64,000 bases of DNA, taken from positions 868,001 through 932,000 of the forward strand of contig NZ_CP126242.1 in the NCBI RefSeq assembly GCF_030142045.1. Direction: 5' to 3'. The stretch is from Arthrobacter sp. zg-Y919 (GTDB lineage Bacteria; Actinomycetota; Actinomycetes; Actinomycetales; Micrococcaceae). Made by a program: the position numbers and the translations under genes. The number at the start of each line of letters is the position of its first letter. Position 1 is the stretch's first letter. Of this stretch, positions 43,515 through 52,602 are shown in pieces. The notes under the pieces were generated by a model. It searched no databases, was not told where the DNA came from, and saw nothing but the letters and a program-made list of their open reading frames with translations.

Positions 43515-44462
43515 ATGAGACCACCTAGTCCACTTCCGGATGAGCTCCGCACCCAACCCTTTACTGTCGCGGAAGCTAAAGTCCACGGCGTCGGAAAGGA
43601 ACGTCTCCGTGCCTCCGATCTGCGTGTCCCGAGCCGCTCGATCCGCGTGCCTCGGGGGATGCCTGGCGATTTGGCGGGGAGCTGCAGACCATATATCGAC
43701 TTGCTGCCGGACGCGGTCATCAGTCACGCGACGGCTGCCAGGCTGCATGGCTTGGTGCTGCCGCGGCGGCTCGCGGAGGAACCGCTGCTGCACCTGAGCC
43801 GGCGTCCCGGGTATGGGATGCCGCGACGACGAAATGTGGTGGGACACCGGCTCGATCTGTCCGAGCCGGAGACCGATGTGGTCATGGGCCTGCCCGTGAC
43901 CGGGATTGCCCGCACCTGGATGGATCTCGCGGGCGCATTGTCGCCTGATGAGCTGATTGCTATGGGGGACCAAATCATCAGCGAGCATCACCGGAGCTTC
44001 GGCCCGCCGCGATTGGCTCTCGTTCCGTTGGAAGAGCTTAAGGGATTCATTGCGGGTAAGGCACATGTTCCCCATCTCGCAAAGTGCCGCAATGCCTTGG
44101 AGCGCCTGCGGGTGGGCGTAGATTCGCCGCCGGAGACCCTGCTGCGGCTTATGCTGCTGAAGGACCCACAGCTGCCCGAATTCCTGCCCAATGTTGCCAT
44201 CTGCAATACCGGGGGAGAGGCCCAGGTATGGACGGACCTCGGGTGCAGGGAATTCCGAACATGTCTCGAGTACGACGGCGCGCACCATCTCACCCCGGAA
44301 CAGCAGGCCCGTGACCACTACAGGGATCTCAAAACCGCCGAGCTGGGATGGACGCAGGTGAAAATCAGCAAAACTGACTTCGCCCAGGGGCAGCACCGCG
44401 TCCGGGCAAAAGTGCGGCGCGGTCTGGCAATAGCTGGATGGCGTCCCGGCAAGGACGTATAG
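43515..44462 (+). CDS. DUF559/AbiEi-like protein with restriction-endonuclease-like C terminus
   Basis: About 315 residues from the ATG at 43515; the open frame to 43335 is Cys/Ser-rich and unlikely to be coding. The N terminus (PFTVAEAKVHGVGKERLRASDL...PSRSIRVPRG) fits the AbiEi winged-helix pattern. The middle has SHATAARLHGLVLP and VTGIARTWMDLAGAL. The C terminus (EYDGAHHLTPEQQARDHYRDLKTAELGW) is a DUF559/VSR-type endonuclease-fold segment. Such genes are common, often multi-copy, in Micrococcaceae; their function is unknown, with a defence or toxin-antitoxin link suspected. No ribosome site is clear. A repeat element lies just downstream. Confidence 0.75.
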   Translation: MRPPSPLPDELRTQPFTVAEAKVHGVGKERLRASDLRVPSRSIRVPRGMPGDLAGSCRPYIDLLPDAVISHATAARLHGLVLPRRLAEEPLLHLSRRPGYGMPRRRNVVGHRLDLSEPETDVVMGLPVTGIARTWMDLAGALSPDELIAMGDQIISEHHRSFGPPRLALVPLEELKGFIAGKAHVPHLAKCRNALERLRVGVDSPPETLLRLMLLKDPQLPEFLPNVAICNTGGEAQVWTDLGCREFRTCLEYDGAHHLTPEQQARDHYRDLKTAELGWTQVKISKTDFAQGQHRVRAKVRRGLAIAGWRPGKDV

Positions 44463-44487
44463 GGCAGCGGGGATCCGCGTTGATAGG

Positions 44488-44570
44488 ACAGATAATGGGG
44501 CTCTGTGCCCCGGATAAGCCCGTTATCTGTACACCGATGGATCGTCAGCCCCGGATAAGCCCGTTATCTG
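44488..44570. repeat. two 23-bp direct repeats with internal inverted repeats
   Basis: GCCCCGGATAAGCCCGTTAT followed by CTG occurs exactly at 44507-44529 and 44548-44570. Each copy contains GATAA-GCCCG-TTATC. Upstream, ACAGATAA (44488-44495) pairs with TTATCTGT (44523-44530) around GGGGC-TCTGT-GCCCC. It looks like a palindromic repeat element rather than a plain terminator. Confidence 0.7.
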
Positions 44571-44604
44571 CTGCAGGGTAGGGGCGCCCGCCACGCGAAG
44601 GAAA

Positions 44605-45240
44605 CTACTTCCAGAGGTCGATGATCCGCACGTCGGCGCTGGCCAGAAGCTGGCGGAGCGTCGACACGGAGAGCCCGACGACGGCGTGGGGATCGCCGTC
44701 GACCCGCTCGATGAACGCCCCGCCCAGGGAATCGATGGTGAAGGAGCCGGCCACCTGCAGCGGCTCACCGGTGGCGATGTACGCCTCGATCTCTTCCTCG
44801 GTCAGCTTCGCGAAATGCACCTCCGCCGAGGAAACCGCACCCAGGGTCGCCCCGGAGCCGTCTTCGTCGGTATCGCGGCAGTCCACCAGCCAGTGCCCGG
44901 TGTGCAGCACCCCGGAAGACCCGCTCATCCGGCGGATCCGTTCGCGCGCGACGTCGGCCTCCCACGGCTTCCCATGCGCCTCGCCTTCGAACTCGAAGAC
45001 CGAATCGCAGCCGATCACCAGTGCCCCGTCCGCCTCCGGCAGGGAGGCTACGGCTTCTGCCTTCGCGCGGGCCAGCAGCAGGGCCGTGTCATGGGGGTCC
45101 GTCAGGCCGTAGCGGGCGGTGACGGCATCTTCATCCACATCGGAGACGAGGACGGTGTGGGCAATGCCGGCATCGGTCAGGAGCTTGGTGCGGGCGGGGG
45201 ACGCGGAGGCCAGGATGAGGCTCAGATTCGGGTTGGTCAC
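44605..45240 (-). CDS. maf: Maf-family nucleoside triphosphate pyrophosphatase
   Basis: A 211-residue Maf protein hydrolysing non-canonical or excess NTPs. It opens with LILASASPARTKLLTDAGI (the SxSPRR-type phosphate loop, here SPAR). VIGCDSVFEFEGEAHGKP, the base-recognition region and SFTIDSLGGAFIERVDGDPHAVVGLSVSTLRQLL follow in the usual order. The start is GTG at 45240; an upstream frame to 45282 overlaps a terminator. In actinobacteria maf commonly sits among acyl-CoA carboxylase genes, as here. Confidence 0.92.
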   Translation of the reverse strand: MTNPNLSLILASASPARTKLLTDAGIAHTVLVSDVDEDAVTARYGLTDPHDTALLLARAKAEAVASLPEADGALVIGCDSVFEFEGEAHGKPWEADVARERIRRMSGSSGVLHTGHWLVDCRDTDEDGSGATLGAVSSAEVHFAKLTEEEIEAYIATGEPLQVAGSFTIDSLGGAFIERVDGDPHAVVGLSVSTLRQLLASADVRIIDLWK

Positions 45241-45282
45241 GGGATCAAGCCTAGTGCCGGTGCGGACCGGTCCGGAAACCAA

Positions 45283-45320
45283 AAACGCCGGGCCGCCCCC
45301 GAGGGGACGGCCCGGCGTTT
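45283..45320 (-). terminator. intrinsic terminator after DAACS transporter gene
   Basis: The arms AAACGCCGGGCCG plus CCCC (from 45283) and GGGG plus CGGCCCGGCGTTT (to 45320) pair with one mismatch. Read on the minus strand they end in a run of five T's, 13 bases past the stop at 45334. Confidence 0.9.
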
Positions 45321-45333
45321 ACTGCAGGAGGAG

Positions 45334-46725
45334 TCAGCTCTTGGACTCGACGAGCAGCGGAACCTCAATCTCCTCGGAGTCATCCACGAACGGATCACCC
45401 TGCCGGCGGGCGTTGTACAGCCCGGCATCCAGCAGTCCGTTGCGCTTGGCCACGAGGGTGGGGACCACGGTCTGTCCGGCCACGTTGACGGCCGTGCGGC
45501 CCATGTCCAGGATCGGATCGATGGCCAGCAGCAGGCCGACGCCGGCCAGCGGCAGGCCGAGGGTGGACAGGGTCAGCGTGAGCATCACGACGGCGCCCGT
45601 GGTGCCGGCGGTTGCAGCGGAACCCAGCACGGAGACCAAGGCGATCAGCAGGTACTGCGTGAAACTCAGGTCAATTCCGAAGAACTGGGCCACGAAAATC
45701 GCGGAGATTGCCGGGTAGATGGAGGCGCAGCCGTCCATCTTGGTGGTTGCGCCCAGCGGCACGGCGAAGGATGCGTAGGCCCGGGGTACACCGAGGTTGC
45801 GTTCGGTCACCCGCTGCGTCAGCGGCAGTGTTCCCACGGAGGAGCGGGAGACGAAGGCCAGCTGGATGGCCGGCCAGGCGCCGGAGAACCACTGGCGGAT
45901 GGAAAGGCCGTGGGCCTTGATGAGGACCGGGTAAACGACAAACAGCACCAGGAACAGGCCGATGTAGATGGTCAGGGCGAACATGCCCAGGGAGCCGATG
46001 GTGTCCCAGCCGTACGTCGCCACGGCGGTGCCGATGAGGCCGACGGTGCCGACCGGAGCCAGGCGGATGATCCACCACAGGACCTTCTGGATGACTGCCA
46101 GGGCAGAGGCGTTCAGCGCCAGGAAGGCTTCGGCGGGCTTGCCCACCTTCAGGGCGGCGATGCCGACGGCGATGGCGATCACGAGGATCTGCAGCACATT
46201 GAAGCTGACGCTCGTGGTGACGTCACCGGACTCCGCAACCTTGGAGCTCGCACCGAGGCCCAGGAAGTTAGCCGGCACCAGGCCGGTCAGGAATCCTACC
46301 CAGCTGCCCTGGCTTCCGCTGAACTCGCTGCCCTCGACGTCGGTATTGCTGCCGGGCTGCATCAGGACGCCCAGCAGGATGCCGATCGTTACGCTGATCA
46401 GCGCCGTGATGGCGAACCAGAGCAGTGTCTGCCAGGCAAGCCGGGCGGCGTTGGACACGGCCCGGAGATTGGCGATCGAGCTGACGACGGCCGTGAAGAT
46501 CAGCGGGACGACGGCGGCCTTCAGCAGCGATACGTAGCTGGTGCCGATCGTGTCCAGCGTGGTGGTAAGCCAGTTCGGTTCGTCGTCAACGGTGCCCATG
46601 GACTTGGCCAGCAGGCCCAGCGCGAGGCCCGCAATGAGGGCGGCGATGATCTGCGGGCCGAAGGACGTTGCCCACTTGGGCAGCCGCCGGGCAGGGGATT
46701 TCGGGGAAGAGGTCTGTGAGGTCAC
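45334..46725 (-). CDS. dicarboxylate/amino acid:cation symporter (DAACS family)
   Basis: A 463-residue membrane transporter of the GltP/DctA family. It has eight hydrophobic helices plus the two re-entrant loops typical of the family: SRSSVGTLPLTQRV (serine-rich HP1) and SAATAGTTGAVVMLTLTL (HP2 region). PLGATTKMDGCASIYPAISAIFVAQFFG matches the NMDGT-type substrate/Na+ site, here KMDGCA. The substrate is glutamate, aspartate or a C4-dicarboxylate; which one cannot be read from sequence. Confidence 0.92.
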   Translation of the reverse strand: MTSQTSSPKSPARRLPKWATSFGPQIIAALIAGLALGLLAKSMGTVDDEPNWLTTTLDTIGTSYVSLLKAAVVPLIFTAVVSSIANLRAVSNAARLAWQTLLWFAITALISVTIGILLGVLMQPGSNTDVEGSEFSGSQGSWVGFLTGLVPANFLGLGASSKVAESGDVTTSVSFNVLQILVIAIAVGIAALKVGKPAEAFLALNASALAVIQKVLWWIIRLAPVGTVGLIGTAVATYGWDTIGSLGMFALTIYIGLFLVLFVVYPVLIKAHGLSIRQWFSGAWPAIQLAFVSRSSVGTLPLTQRVTERNLGVPRAYASFAVPLGATTKMDGCASIYPAISAIFVAQFFGIDLSFTQYLLIALVSVLGSAATAGTTGAVVMLTLTLSTLGLPLAGVGLLLAIDPILDMGRTAVNVAGQTVVPTLVAKRNGLLDAGLYNARRQGDPFVDDSEEIEVPLLVESKS

Positions 46726-46848
46726 CCGAAAGACTCTAGCTGCCGTTCTTTATCAGACCTGTCTCAAAGTTGCGAAATGTTACGCAGGCCTTGGCGGGCA
46801 GCGCCGGGTCGCCGGTTCGGCAATCCCCGCCAGTCCCTGCAGCTGCGC

Positions 46849-46878
46849 CAGTGGCCCGGGGCATTCCCCGGGCCACTG
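46849..46878 (-). terminator. hairpin after DUF885 gene
   Basis: A perfect 13-bp stem, CAGTGGCCCGGGG (46849-46861) with CCCCGGGCCACTG (46866-46878), has a 4-base loop 20 bases past the stop of the minus-strand gene; no T-run follows. Confidence 0.7.
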
Positions 46879-46898
46879 CGACGAAGATCGCAGAACCG

Positions 46899-48629
46899 CT
46901 ATCCGTCCAGCAGTGCCCGCCGCAGGGTGTCCAAGCCCACGGAACCCAGCTGCAGGGCACGGGTGTGGAAGGCCTTCTGGTCGAACGCGTCGCCCTCGCG
47001 GGTGCGGACCTCGTCGCGGATCTGCTCCCAGAGCCGCTGGCCCAGTTTGTAGGAGGGCGCCTGGCCCGGCCAGCCCAGGTAGCGGGTGAACTCGAAGTTC
47101 AGCTGCCCCTCGCTGATGGACATGTTTTCCTTCAGGAACGCGTAGCCCTTGTCGGCGGTCCAGGTGCCCTCGCCCCAGCGCTCGGGAATCTCCAGTTCCA
47201 GATGGACGCCGATGTCAAAGACCACGCGCGCTGCCCGCATCCGCTGCGCATCCAGCATGCCCATCCGGTCGCCCGGATCGCTGAGGTAGCCCAGCTGCTC
47301 CATCAGCCGCTCGGCGTAGAGCGCCCAGCCCTCGCCGTGGCCGGAGACCCAGCAGACATTCCGCCGCCAGTCGTTGAGCAGCCCGCGGGACGCCGTCGCC
47401 GTCGCAATCTGGAGGTGGTGGCCCGGAACGCCCTCGTGGTAGACGGTGGTGGTTTCCTGCCAGGTGGTGAAGGTGTCCTCACCGGCCGGCACGGACCACC
47501 ACATGCGGCCCGGACGGGAAAAATCGTCGCTGGGTCCGGTGTAGTAGATGCCGCCCTCCTGCGTGGGGGCAATCATGCACTCGATCCGGCGCATTGGCCC
47601 GCTGATCTCGAAGTGGGACCCGGCGAGGTCGGCAACAGCGCGGTCTGCCAGGTCCTGCATCCAGGCCTGCAGTTCATCCGTTCCGTGCAGCTGGCGTGCC
47701 GGATCCGCGTCCAGGATCCGCATCGCCTCGGCCACGGTCGCACCGGGCCGGATCTGCTGGGCCACGGCTTCCTGCTCCGCGATGATGCGGTCCAGTTCCT
47801 CGACGCCCCACTGGTAGGTCTCCTCCAGATCCACGGCGGATCCGAGGAACTGGCGGGACATCAGCGCGTAACGCTCCCGGCCCACGGCATCCCCCGCCGG
47901 TGCAGCGGGAAGGAGTTCCTCCTCCAGGAAGGAGGCCAGGCCTGAATAGGCGCGGCGGGCCGAGTCAGCTCCGCTCCGTACCTCTGCCAGCAGTCCCTCA
48001 GACAGTTCGCCGCCGTCGGACAGCGAGGCGTTGGCGGCGAGGGCAGCGAAGAATCCGCCGTCTTCGGCATATGCGGAGGCCTGCTCCATCACGATCTTTA
48101 CCTGCCGGCGGGCAGCCACCCGGCCGTGTTCGATTCCGCTGCGCAGGCTGGTGATGTAGCCGGCGACGGCATCCCCTACGTTGTTCAGGCGGCCCGCAAT
48201 ATGGTGCCACCGTTCCTCAGTGTCCGTGGGCATGAGGTCGAAGATGGTGCGGATGCCCTGCGCGGGGGAGGCAATGTTGTTCAGTTCGGCCAGGTCCCAG
48301 CCCGAGGCGTGGATCTCCAGGTCAAGGCCGAGGCGCTCGCGCATGGCATCGAGGGTCACGCGGTCGACGTCGTCCGCCGGCTCCAGGCCGTCCAGCCGGC
48401 TGAGCGTCTCCCGGACGGCTTCGGCGTAGGACTCAAGGCCGGCCGGCGAATAGTCACCGTATTCGGTCTCCCGCCCCGGGATGCCCAGGGACGTGGCGAA
48501 GGATGGATCCAGGTGCAGGAAGGTGGCGGTGAAGGCATCGGCAACGGCGTCGATGGCGGTGGGCTGGCGCGCGGGGGCGCTGCCGGCAGAGGGGAACTCG
48601 GGCGGGGAGGATGGTGTCGTTTGGCTCAC
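46899..48629 (-). CDS. DUF885 family protein (predicted metallopeptidase)
   Basis: A 576-residue cytoplasmic protein (no signal peptide) of the DUF885 family, related in fold to thermolysin-like/carboxypeptidase M32-type helical metalloenzymes. The metal motif HEGVPGHHLQ lies near residues 395-404, with a downstream glutamate in GHGEGWALYAERLMEQLGYL. It ends with LNFEFTRYLGWPGQAPSYKLGQRLWEQI, characteristic of the family. The start is GTG at 48629. Substrates are unknown. Confidence 0.88.
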   Translation of the reverse strand: MSQTTPSSPPEFPSAGSAPARQPTAIDAVADAFTATFLHLDPSFATSLGIPGRETEYGDYSPAGLESYAEAVRETLSRLDGLEPADDVDRVTLDAMRERLGLDLEIHASGWDLAELNNIASPAQGIRTIFDLMPTDTEERWHHIAGRLNNVGDAVAGYITSLRSGIEHGRVAARRQVKIVMEQASAYAEDGGFFAALAANASLSDGGELSEGLLAEVRSGADSARRAYSGLASFLEEELLPAAPAGDAVGRERYALMSRQFLGSAVDLEETYQWGVEELDRIIAEQEAVAQQIRPGATVAEAMRILDADPARQLHGTDELQAWMQDLADRAVADLAGSHFEISGPMRRIECMIAPTQEGGIYYTGPSDDFSRPGRMWWSVPAGEDTFTTWQETTTVYHEGVPGHHLQIATATASRGLLNDWRRNVCWVSGHGEGWALYAERLMEQLGYLSDPGDRMGMLDAQRMRAARVVFDIGVHLELEIPERWGEGTWTADKGYAFLKENMSISEGQLNFEFTRYLGWPGQAPSYKLGQRLWEQIRDEVRTREGDAFDQKAFHTRALQLGSVGLDTLRRALLDG

Positions 48630-48672
48630 AAACGTAGCCTAACCGCACACCCGCCCGGGGGTCCCAATGTGT

Positions 48673-48930
48673 CTAGCGGAAGCTCCGCCGCCAGGAGCCG
48701 GGACCGGGTTTCGGGTCCAGGCGCAGGTTCCGCCGGCGGACCCAGGCCCGGTGTGCCGGCCGGGCAGGGGGAAGCGGTGCGGCCTGCGCGCCGAGCCCGG
48801 CGACGACGGCGGCCAGGGCTGCCAGCTCCTCTGGGGTGGGGTTGCCGGAGACGACCGAAAGCAACGGCTTCGGTTCCAGGTCTCCGGTACCGACAGTGTC
48901 TGTGGTACCTACGGCGTCTGCGGAACTCAC
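48673..48930 (-). CDS. accE: acyl-CoA carboxylase epsilon subunit
   Basis: An 85-residue protein whose core, [24 protein letters not shown], is the conserved AccE motif. A basic, Trp/Arg-rich tail follows ([13 protein letters not shown]). In mycobacteria and streptomycetes the epsilon subunit binds the beta subunit and raises carboxylase activity. Its GTG start overlaps the beta-subunit stop by 4 bases (GTGA), so the two are translationally coupled. Confidence 0.9.
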   Translation of the reverse strand: MSSADAVGTTDTVGTGDLEPKPLLSVVSGNPTPEELAALAAVVAGLGAQAAPLPPARPAHRAWVRRRNLRLDPKPGPGSWRRSFR

Positions 48931-50522
48931 AGCGGCATGTTTCCATGCTTCTTGGCGGGCAGTGAGGCCCGCTTGTCCCGCAGGGCCCGCAGGCCGCGGA
49001 TGAGCTGCAGGCGCGTCTCCGAGGGGGCGATCACTGCATCCACGTAGCCGAGCTCGGCAGCCTGGTACGGGTTGAGCAGCTCGTCTTCGTACTGTTCGAT
49101 GTATTGGCGCCGCACGTCCTCAACGTCGCCGCCGGCGTCGGCCGCTGCCTTGAGCGGGGCGCGGTAGAGAATGTTCACGGCGCCCTGGGCACCCATCACG
49201 CCGATCTGCGCGGTGGGCCACGCGAGGTTGATATCGGCACCGAGCTTCTTGGAGCCCATCACGATGTACGCGCCGCCGTAGGCCTTGCGGGTGATGACCG
49301 TCAGCTTGGGCACGGTGGCCTCGGCGTAGGCATAGAGGAGCTTGGCGCCGCGGCGGATGATGCCCTGGAATTCCTGGTCCTTGCCGGGCAGGAAGCCGGG
49401 AACGTCCACGAAGGTCAGGATCGGGATGTTGAAGGCATCGCAGTTGCGGACGAACCGGGCGGCCTTTTCGGAGGCGGCGATGTCCAGGGTGCCGGCAAAC
49501 TGCATCGGCTGGTTGGCGACGATGCCCACGGTGTGCCCCTCGACCCGGCCGTAGCCGATGATCACGTTGGGTGCGTACAGGGCCTGCATTTCCAGGAAGT
49601 GTCCGTCATCAAGGACATTTTCGATGACGGCCCGGATGTCATAGGGCTGGTTGGCGGAGTCCGGGATCAGCTCATCGAGCGCCAGATCAGCTTCCGTGGG
49701 CTCGGGATCGGAGTCGAAGGCGGTCAGCGGCGCTTCGGCGAGGTTGTTCGAAGGGAGGAAATCGAGCAGTTCGCGGACGAACTCGATGGCGTCCTCTTCA
49801 TCGGAGGCCAGGTAGGCGGAGGTTCCCGTATTGGCATTGTGCTGCCGCGCGCCGCCGAGGGTCTCCATGTCCACGTCCTCGCCGGTGACGGTCTTGATGA
49901 CATCGGGGCCGGTGATGAACATGTGGGAGGTCTTGTCCACCATCACCACGTAGTCAGTGAGGGCGGGGGAGTAGGCAGCGCCGCCTGCGGACGGGCCCAT
50001 GATCAGCGAAATCTGGGGAACGACGCCGGAGGCGTGGACATTGTTGCGGAAAATATCGGCGAACATGGCCAGCGAGGCAACGCCTTCCTGGATGCGGGCG
50101 CCGCCGCCGTCCAGGATGCCGATCACCGGGCAGCCGTTGCGCAGGGCAAATTCCTGCACCTTGACGATTTTCTCGCCGTTGACCTGGCTCAGGGAGCCGC
50201 CGTACACACTGAAGTCCTGGCTGTAGACGGCCACGGGCCGCCCGTCCACGGTGGCGTAACCGGAGACCAGCCCGTCACCGAGCGGCTTTTTCTTCTCCAT
50301 GCCGAAGGCGGTGGAGCGGTGTACGGCCAGGGCATCGAACTCCACGAAGGATCCCGCATCCACCAGCAGGTCGATGCGCTCGCGGGCGGTGTGCTTGCCG
50401 CGGGCATGCTGCTTTTCCACGGCAGCCGCACCCGAGGGCACCGCTGCCATGGCCTGGCGGCGCCGGAACTCGGCAATCTTGCCGGCAGTCGTATGCAGGG
50501 ACAGGTCCTGGTCGATGCTCAA
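48927..50522 (-). CDS. accD5: acyl-CoA carboxylase beta subunit (carboxyltransferase)
   Basis: A 531-residue carboxyltransferase with the two crotonase-fold halves. [35 protein letters not shown] and [20 protein letters not shown] (first oxyanion hole) lie in the N half. [53 protein letters not shown] and [14 protein letters not shown] lie in the C half. The Asp in the last motif region sets acyl-CoA preference in the family; I do not assign acetyl versus propionyl here. The start is TTG at 50522, supported by GGAGG 6 bases before it. It is followed at once by the epsilon subunit. Confidence 0.94.
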   Translation of the reverse strand: MSIDQDLSLHTTAGKIAEFRRRQAMAAVPSGAAAVEKQHARGKHTARERIDLLVDAGSFVEFDALAVHRSTAFGMEKKKPLGDGLVSGYATVDGRPVAVYSQDFSVYGGSLSQVNGEKIVKVQEFALRNGCPVIGILDGGGARIQEGVASLAMFADIFRNNVHASGVVPQISLIMGPSAGGAAYSPALTDYVVMVDKTSHMFITGPDVIKTVTGEDVDMETLGGARQHNANTGTSAYLASDEEDAIEFVRELLDFLPSNNLAEAPLTAFDSDPEPTEADLALDELIPDSANQPYDIRAVIENVLDDGHFLEMQALYAPNVIIGYGRVEGHTVGIVANQPMQFAGTLDIAASEKAARFVRNCDAFNIPILTFVDVPGFLPGKDQEFQGIIRRGAKLLYAYAEATVPKLTVITRKAYGGAYIVMGSKKLGADINLAWPTAQIGVMGAQGAVNILYRAPLKAAADAGGDVEDVRRQYIEQYEDELLNPYQAAELGYVDAVIAPSETRLQLIRGLRALRDKRASLPAKKHGNMPL

Positions 50523-50653
50523 GGGGGCCTCCGGGTGCTTCAGTTGAGACGCCGTTCGGCCTCCACAGGGGAGGCGGTGCGGGCGTTAAGTAGGTTCCGC
50601 ACAAAATGCGTGGCGGTTTACCCAGTCTAATGAGCGCATGCAGGGGGACCGAG

Positions 50654-50668
50654 TGTAGAAAACCTACA
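50654..50668. promoter_or_regulatory. inverted repeat TGTAG-N5-CTACA upstream of carboxylase beta gene
   Basis: Perfect 5-base arms at 50654-50658 and 50664-50668 lie 130-145 bases before the carboxyltransferase start. It is a possible operator or part of its promoter. Confidence 0.3.
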
Positions 50669-50719
50669 ATTTCGTCTCCCGCCGGTTGGTCCGGGTGCTT
50701 CGTGGACGGACAGCGGCGC

Positions 50720-50747
50720 ACTGATGTTACTCACTAGTAACATCAGT
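50720..50747. promoter_or_regulatory. perfect operator palindrome upstream of SDR gene
   Basis: The arms ACTGATGTTACT (50720-50731) and AGTAACATCAGT (50736-50747) are a perfect 12-bp inverted repeat with spacer CACT, directly before the ribosome site of the SDR gene. The form (TTACT...AGTAA) is typical of TetR-family operators. No TetR gene is in the window. It lies between the divergent carboxylase and SDR genes and could control both. Confidence 0.75.
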
Positions 50748-50770
50748 GGAGGGTGCATTACCCTGTGGCT

Positions 50771-51628
50771 ATGAGCATCCCCAACAGCACCCCGGAAACG
50801 GCGTCGCGGTCTCTGGCCGGACGCACCATCCTGATGTCCGGCGGCAGCCGCGGCATCGGCCTGGCCATCGCCCTGCGCGCCGCAGCCGACGGCGCGAATA
50901 TCGCCATGCTGGCGAAGACTGCGGAGCCCCATCCAAAGCTGGAAGGGACCGTGTACACGGCCGCCGAGCAGCTGGAGGCAGCAGGCGGCAAGGCACTGCC
51001 GATCATCGGCGACGTGCGCCGCGACGAAGATGTCGCCCGTGCCGTCGAAGCCACCATCGAGCAGTTCGGCGGTATCGACATTGTCCTGAACAATGCCTCC
51101 GCCATCGATCTCTCCGGCACCGACGCCGTGACGATGAAGAGCTACGACCTGATGGCCGATATCAACACCCGCGGCACCTTTATGCTTTCCAAGTTCTCCC
51201 TGGACGCCCTGCGCCGCTCGGACAACGGGCACATCCTGACCCTTTCCCCGCCCCTGAACCTTGATCCCAAGTGGGCGGGCGGCTACCTGGCCTACACGAT
51301 GGCCAAGTACGGTATGTCCCTCACCACCCTCGGCCTGGCCGAGGAACTGAAGAACGACGGCGTCGCCGTCAACTCCCTCTGGCCGGTGACCGGCATCGAC
51401 ACCGCGGCCATCCGCAACATGCCCGGGGGAGCAAAGCTGGCTGCGGCCTCCCGCAGCACGGACATCATGGCCGATGCCGCCCACGCCATCCTCACGCGCC
51501 CCAGCAGTTCCTCCACCGGCAACTTCTACACCGACGAGGAGGTGCTGCGGGAGGAAGGCATCACGGATTTCAGCCGCTACGCTCCCGGGGTCCCGGCGGA
51601 CAAGCTGATGCCGGACTTCTTCCTCTGA
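50771..51628 (+). CDS. SDR-family oxidoreductase (HSDL2-like)
   Basis: About 285 residues. The NAD(P) motif is SGGSRGIGLAIALRAA. NNAS is present (VLNNASAID). The catalytic Ser, Tyr and Lys appear as TLSPP, AYTMAKYG (Y and K). The long insertion AKTAEPHPKLEGTVYTAAEQ after the second strand is typical of hydroxysteroid-dehydrogenase-like protein 2 relatives linked to lipid metabolism. The GGAGGG site at about 50748-50753 sits 18 bases before the ATG at 50771 and 12 before an in-frame GTG at 50765, so the start is uncertain by two codons. The perfect palindrome upstream suggests tight repression. Confidence 0.88.
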   Translation: MSIPNSTPETASRSLAGRTILMSGGSRGIGLAIALRAAADGANIAMLAKTAEPHPKLEGTVYTAAEQLEAAGGKALPIIGDVRRDEDVARAVEATIEQFGGIDIVLNNASAIDLSGTDAVTMKSYDLMADINTRGTFMLSKFSLDALRRSDNGHILTLSPPLNLDPKWAGGYLAYTMAKYGMSLTTLGLAEELKNDGVAVNSLWPVTGIDTAAIRNMPGGAKLAAASRSTDIMADAAHAILTRPSSSSTGNFYTDEEVLREEGITDFSRYAPGVPADKLMPDFFL

Positions 51629-51686
51629 CCTTCGCCGCGGAAGCGGGCGCCCGGGATTGTCCGGGCGCCCGCGTAAGATCGGAACC

Positions 51687-52568
51687 ATGCAACTGCACTA
51701 CTCCAGCATGGAAAGACCGGCACTGGATGCCGGCCACCTGAGGGCAGCCCTGGTGGCCCCGAATGGTCCCCTGGCCGCGCTGGAGGTAGTGGAGGAGACC
51801 GGCTCCACCAATGCCGACCTGGCCGACGCCGCACGGCTGCGCCCCTGGGAAGCGGCGGACCTGACCGTCCTCACAGCTGAACTCCAGACCGCGGGCCGCG
51901 GGCGGATGGACCGCAGCTGGGTTGCGCCGGAACGTTCCTCATTATTTGTCAGCGTGCTGCTGCGTCCCGTAAATGCCGCCGGGCGCCCGCTGCCCACTAC
52001 GTCCTACGGTTGGCTGTCCCTGCTTGCCGCCCTGGCCATGGCCGAGAGCGTCGCCGCGCGCACCGGCGTCGAGGCGCGCCTGAAATGGCCGAACGATGTC
52101 ATGGTCGACGGCCGCAAGCTTGCCGGTGTGCTGGCACAGCTGGTGCCCGCGTCCGACGGCGGCCCGCCGGCCGTGGTGGTCGGTGCCGGGCTGAACGTCA
52201 GCCTCACGGATGACGACCTGCCTGTTCCCACGGCCACCAGCCTGCTGATGGAGTACGCCTCCACCACCGACCGCAACATCCTCCTGCAGGATTACCTGCT
52301 GGCGTTCACCGCCCGGTACCGGACGTTCTGCTCGGTCGACGGCGACCCGGAAGCCGTCGCATCCGGTGCGTCGCTCCGCGATGAGGTCACCGCACGCCTG
52401 GACACCCTCGGCCGCGCCGTGAGCGCCCAGCTGCCCGGAGGCGGCGTCCTCACCGGCCGCGCCGTGGCCCTGGCACCGACCGGTGCGCTGGTGATTGTCG
52501 ACGACGCCGGCGCCACCCACACCGTCAGCGCGGCCGACGTCGTGCATCTGCGGCCCGAGCCGTCGTGA
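51687..52568 (+). CDS. birA: biotin--[acetyl-CoA-carboxylase] ligase
   Basis: A 293-residue enzyme attaching biotin to the carrier lysine (EAMKM) of the carboxylase alpha subunit. The biotin-binding motif TAELQTAGRGRMDRSWVAP and KWPNDVMVDGRKLAGVL are present, followed by VVVGAGLNVSLTDDDLP and a C-terminal SH3-like domain (GRAVALAPTGALVIVDDAG). There is no N-terminal DNA-binding domain, so unlike E. coli BirA it is not expected to act as a repressor. The ATG at 51687 is favoured. It lies 58 bases after the SDR gene and close to both carboxylase subunits. Confidence 0.93.
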   Translation: MQLHYSSMERPALDAGHLRAALVAPNGPLAALEVVEETGSTNADLADAARLRPWEAADLTVLTAELQTAGRGRMDRSWVAPERSSLFVSVLLRPVNAAGRPLPTTSYGWLSLLAALAMAESVAARTGVEARLKWPNDVMVDGRKLAGVLAQLVPASDGGPPAVVVGAGLNVSLTDDDLPVPTATSLLMEYASTTDRNILLQDYLLAFTARYRTFCSVDGDPEAVASGASLRDEVTARLDTLGRAVSAQLPGGGVLTGRAVALAPTGALVIVDDAGATHTVSAADVVHLRPEPS

Positions 52569-52602
52569 GGGCACCACTGAACCGCCTGCGCGGAGGGGTG
52601 CC

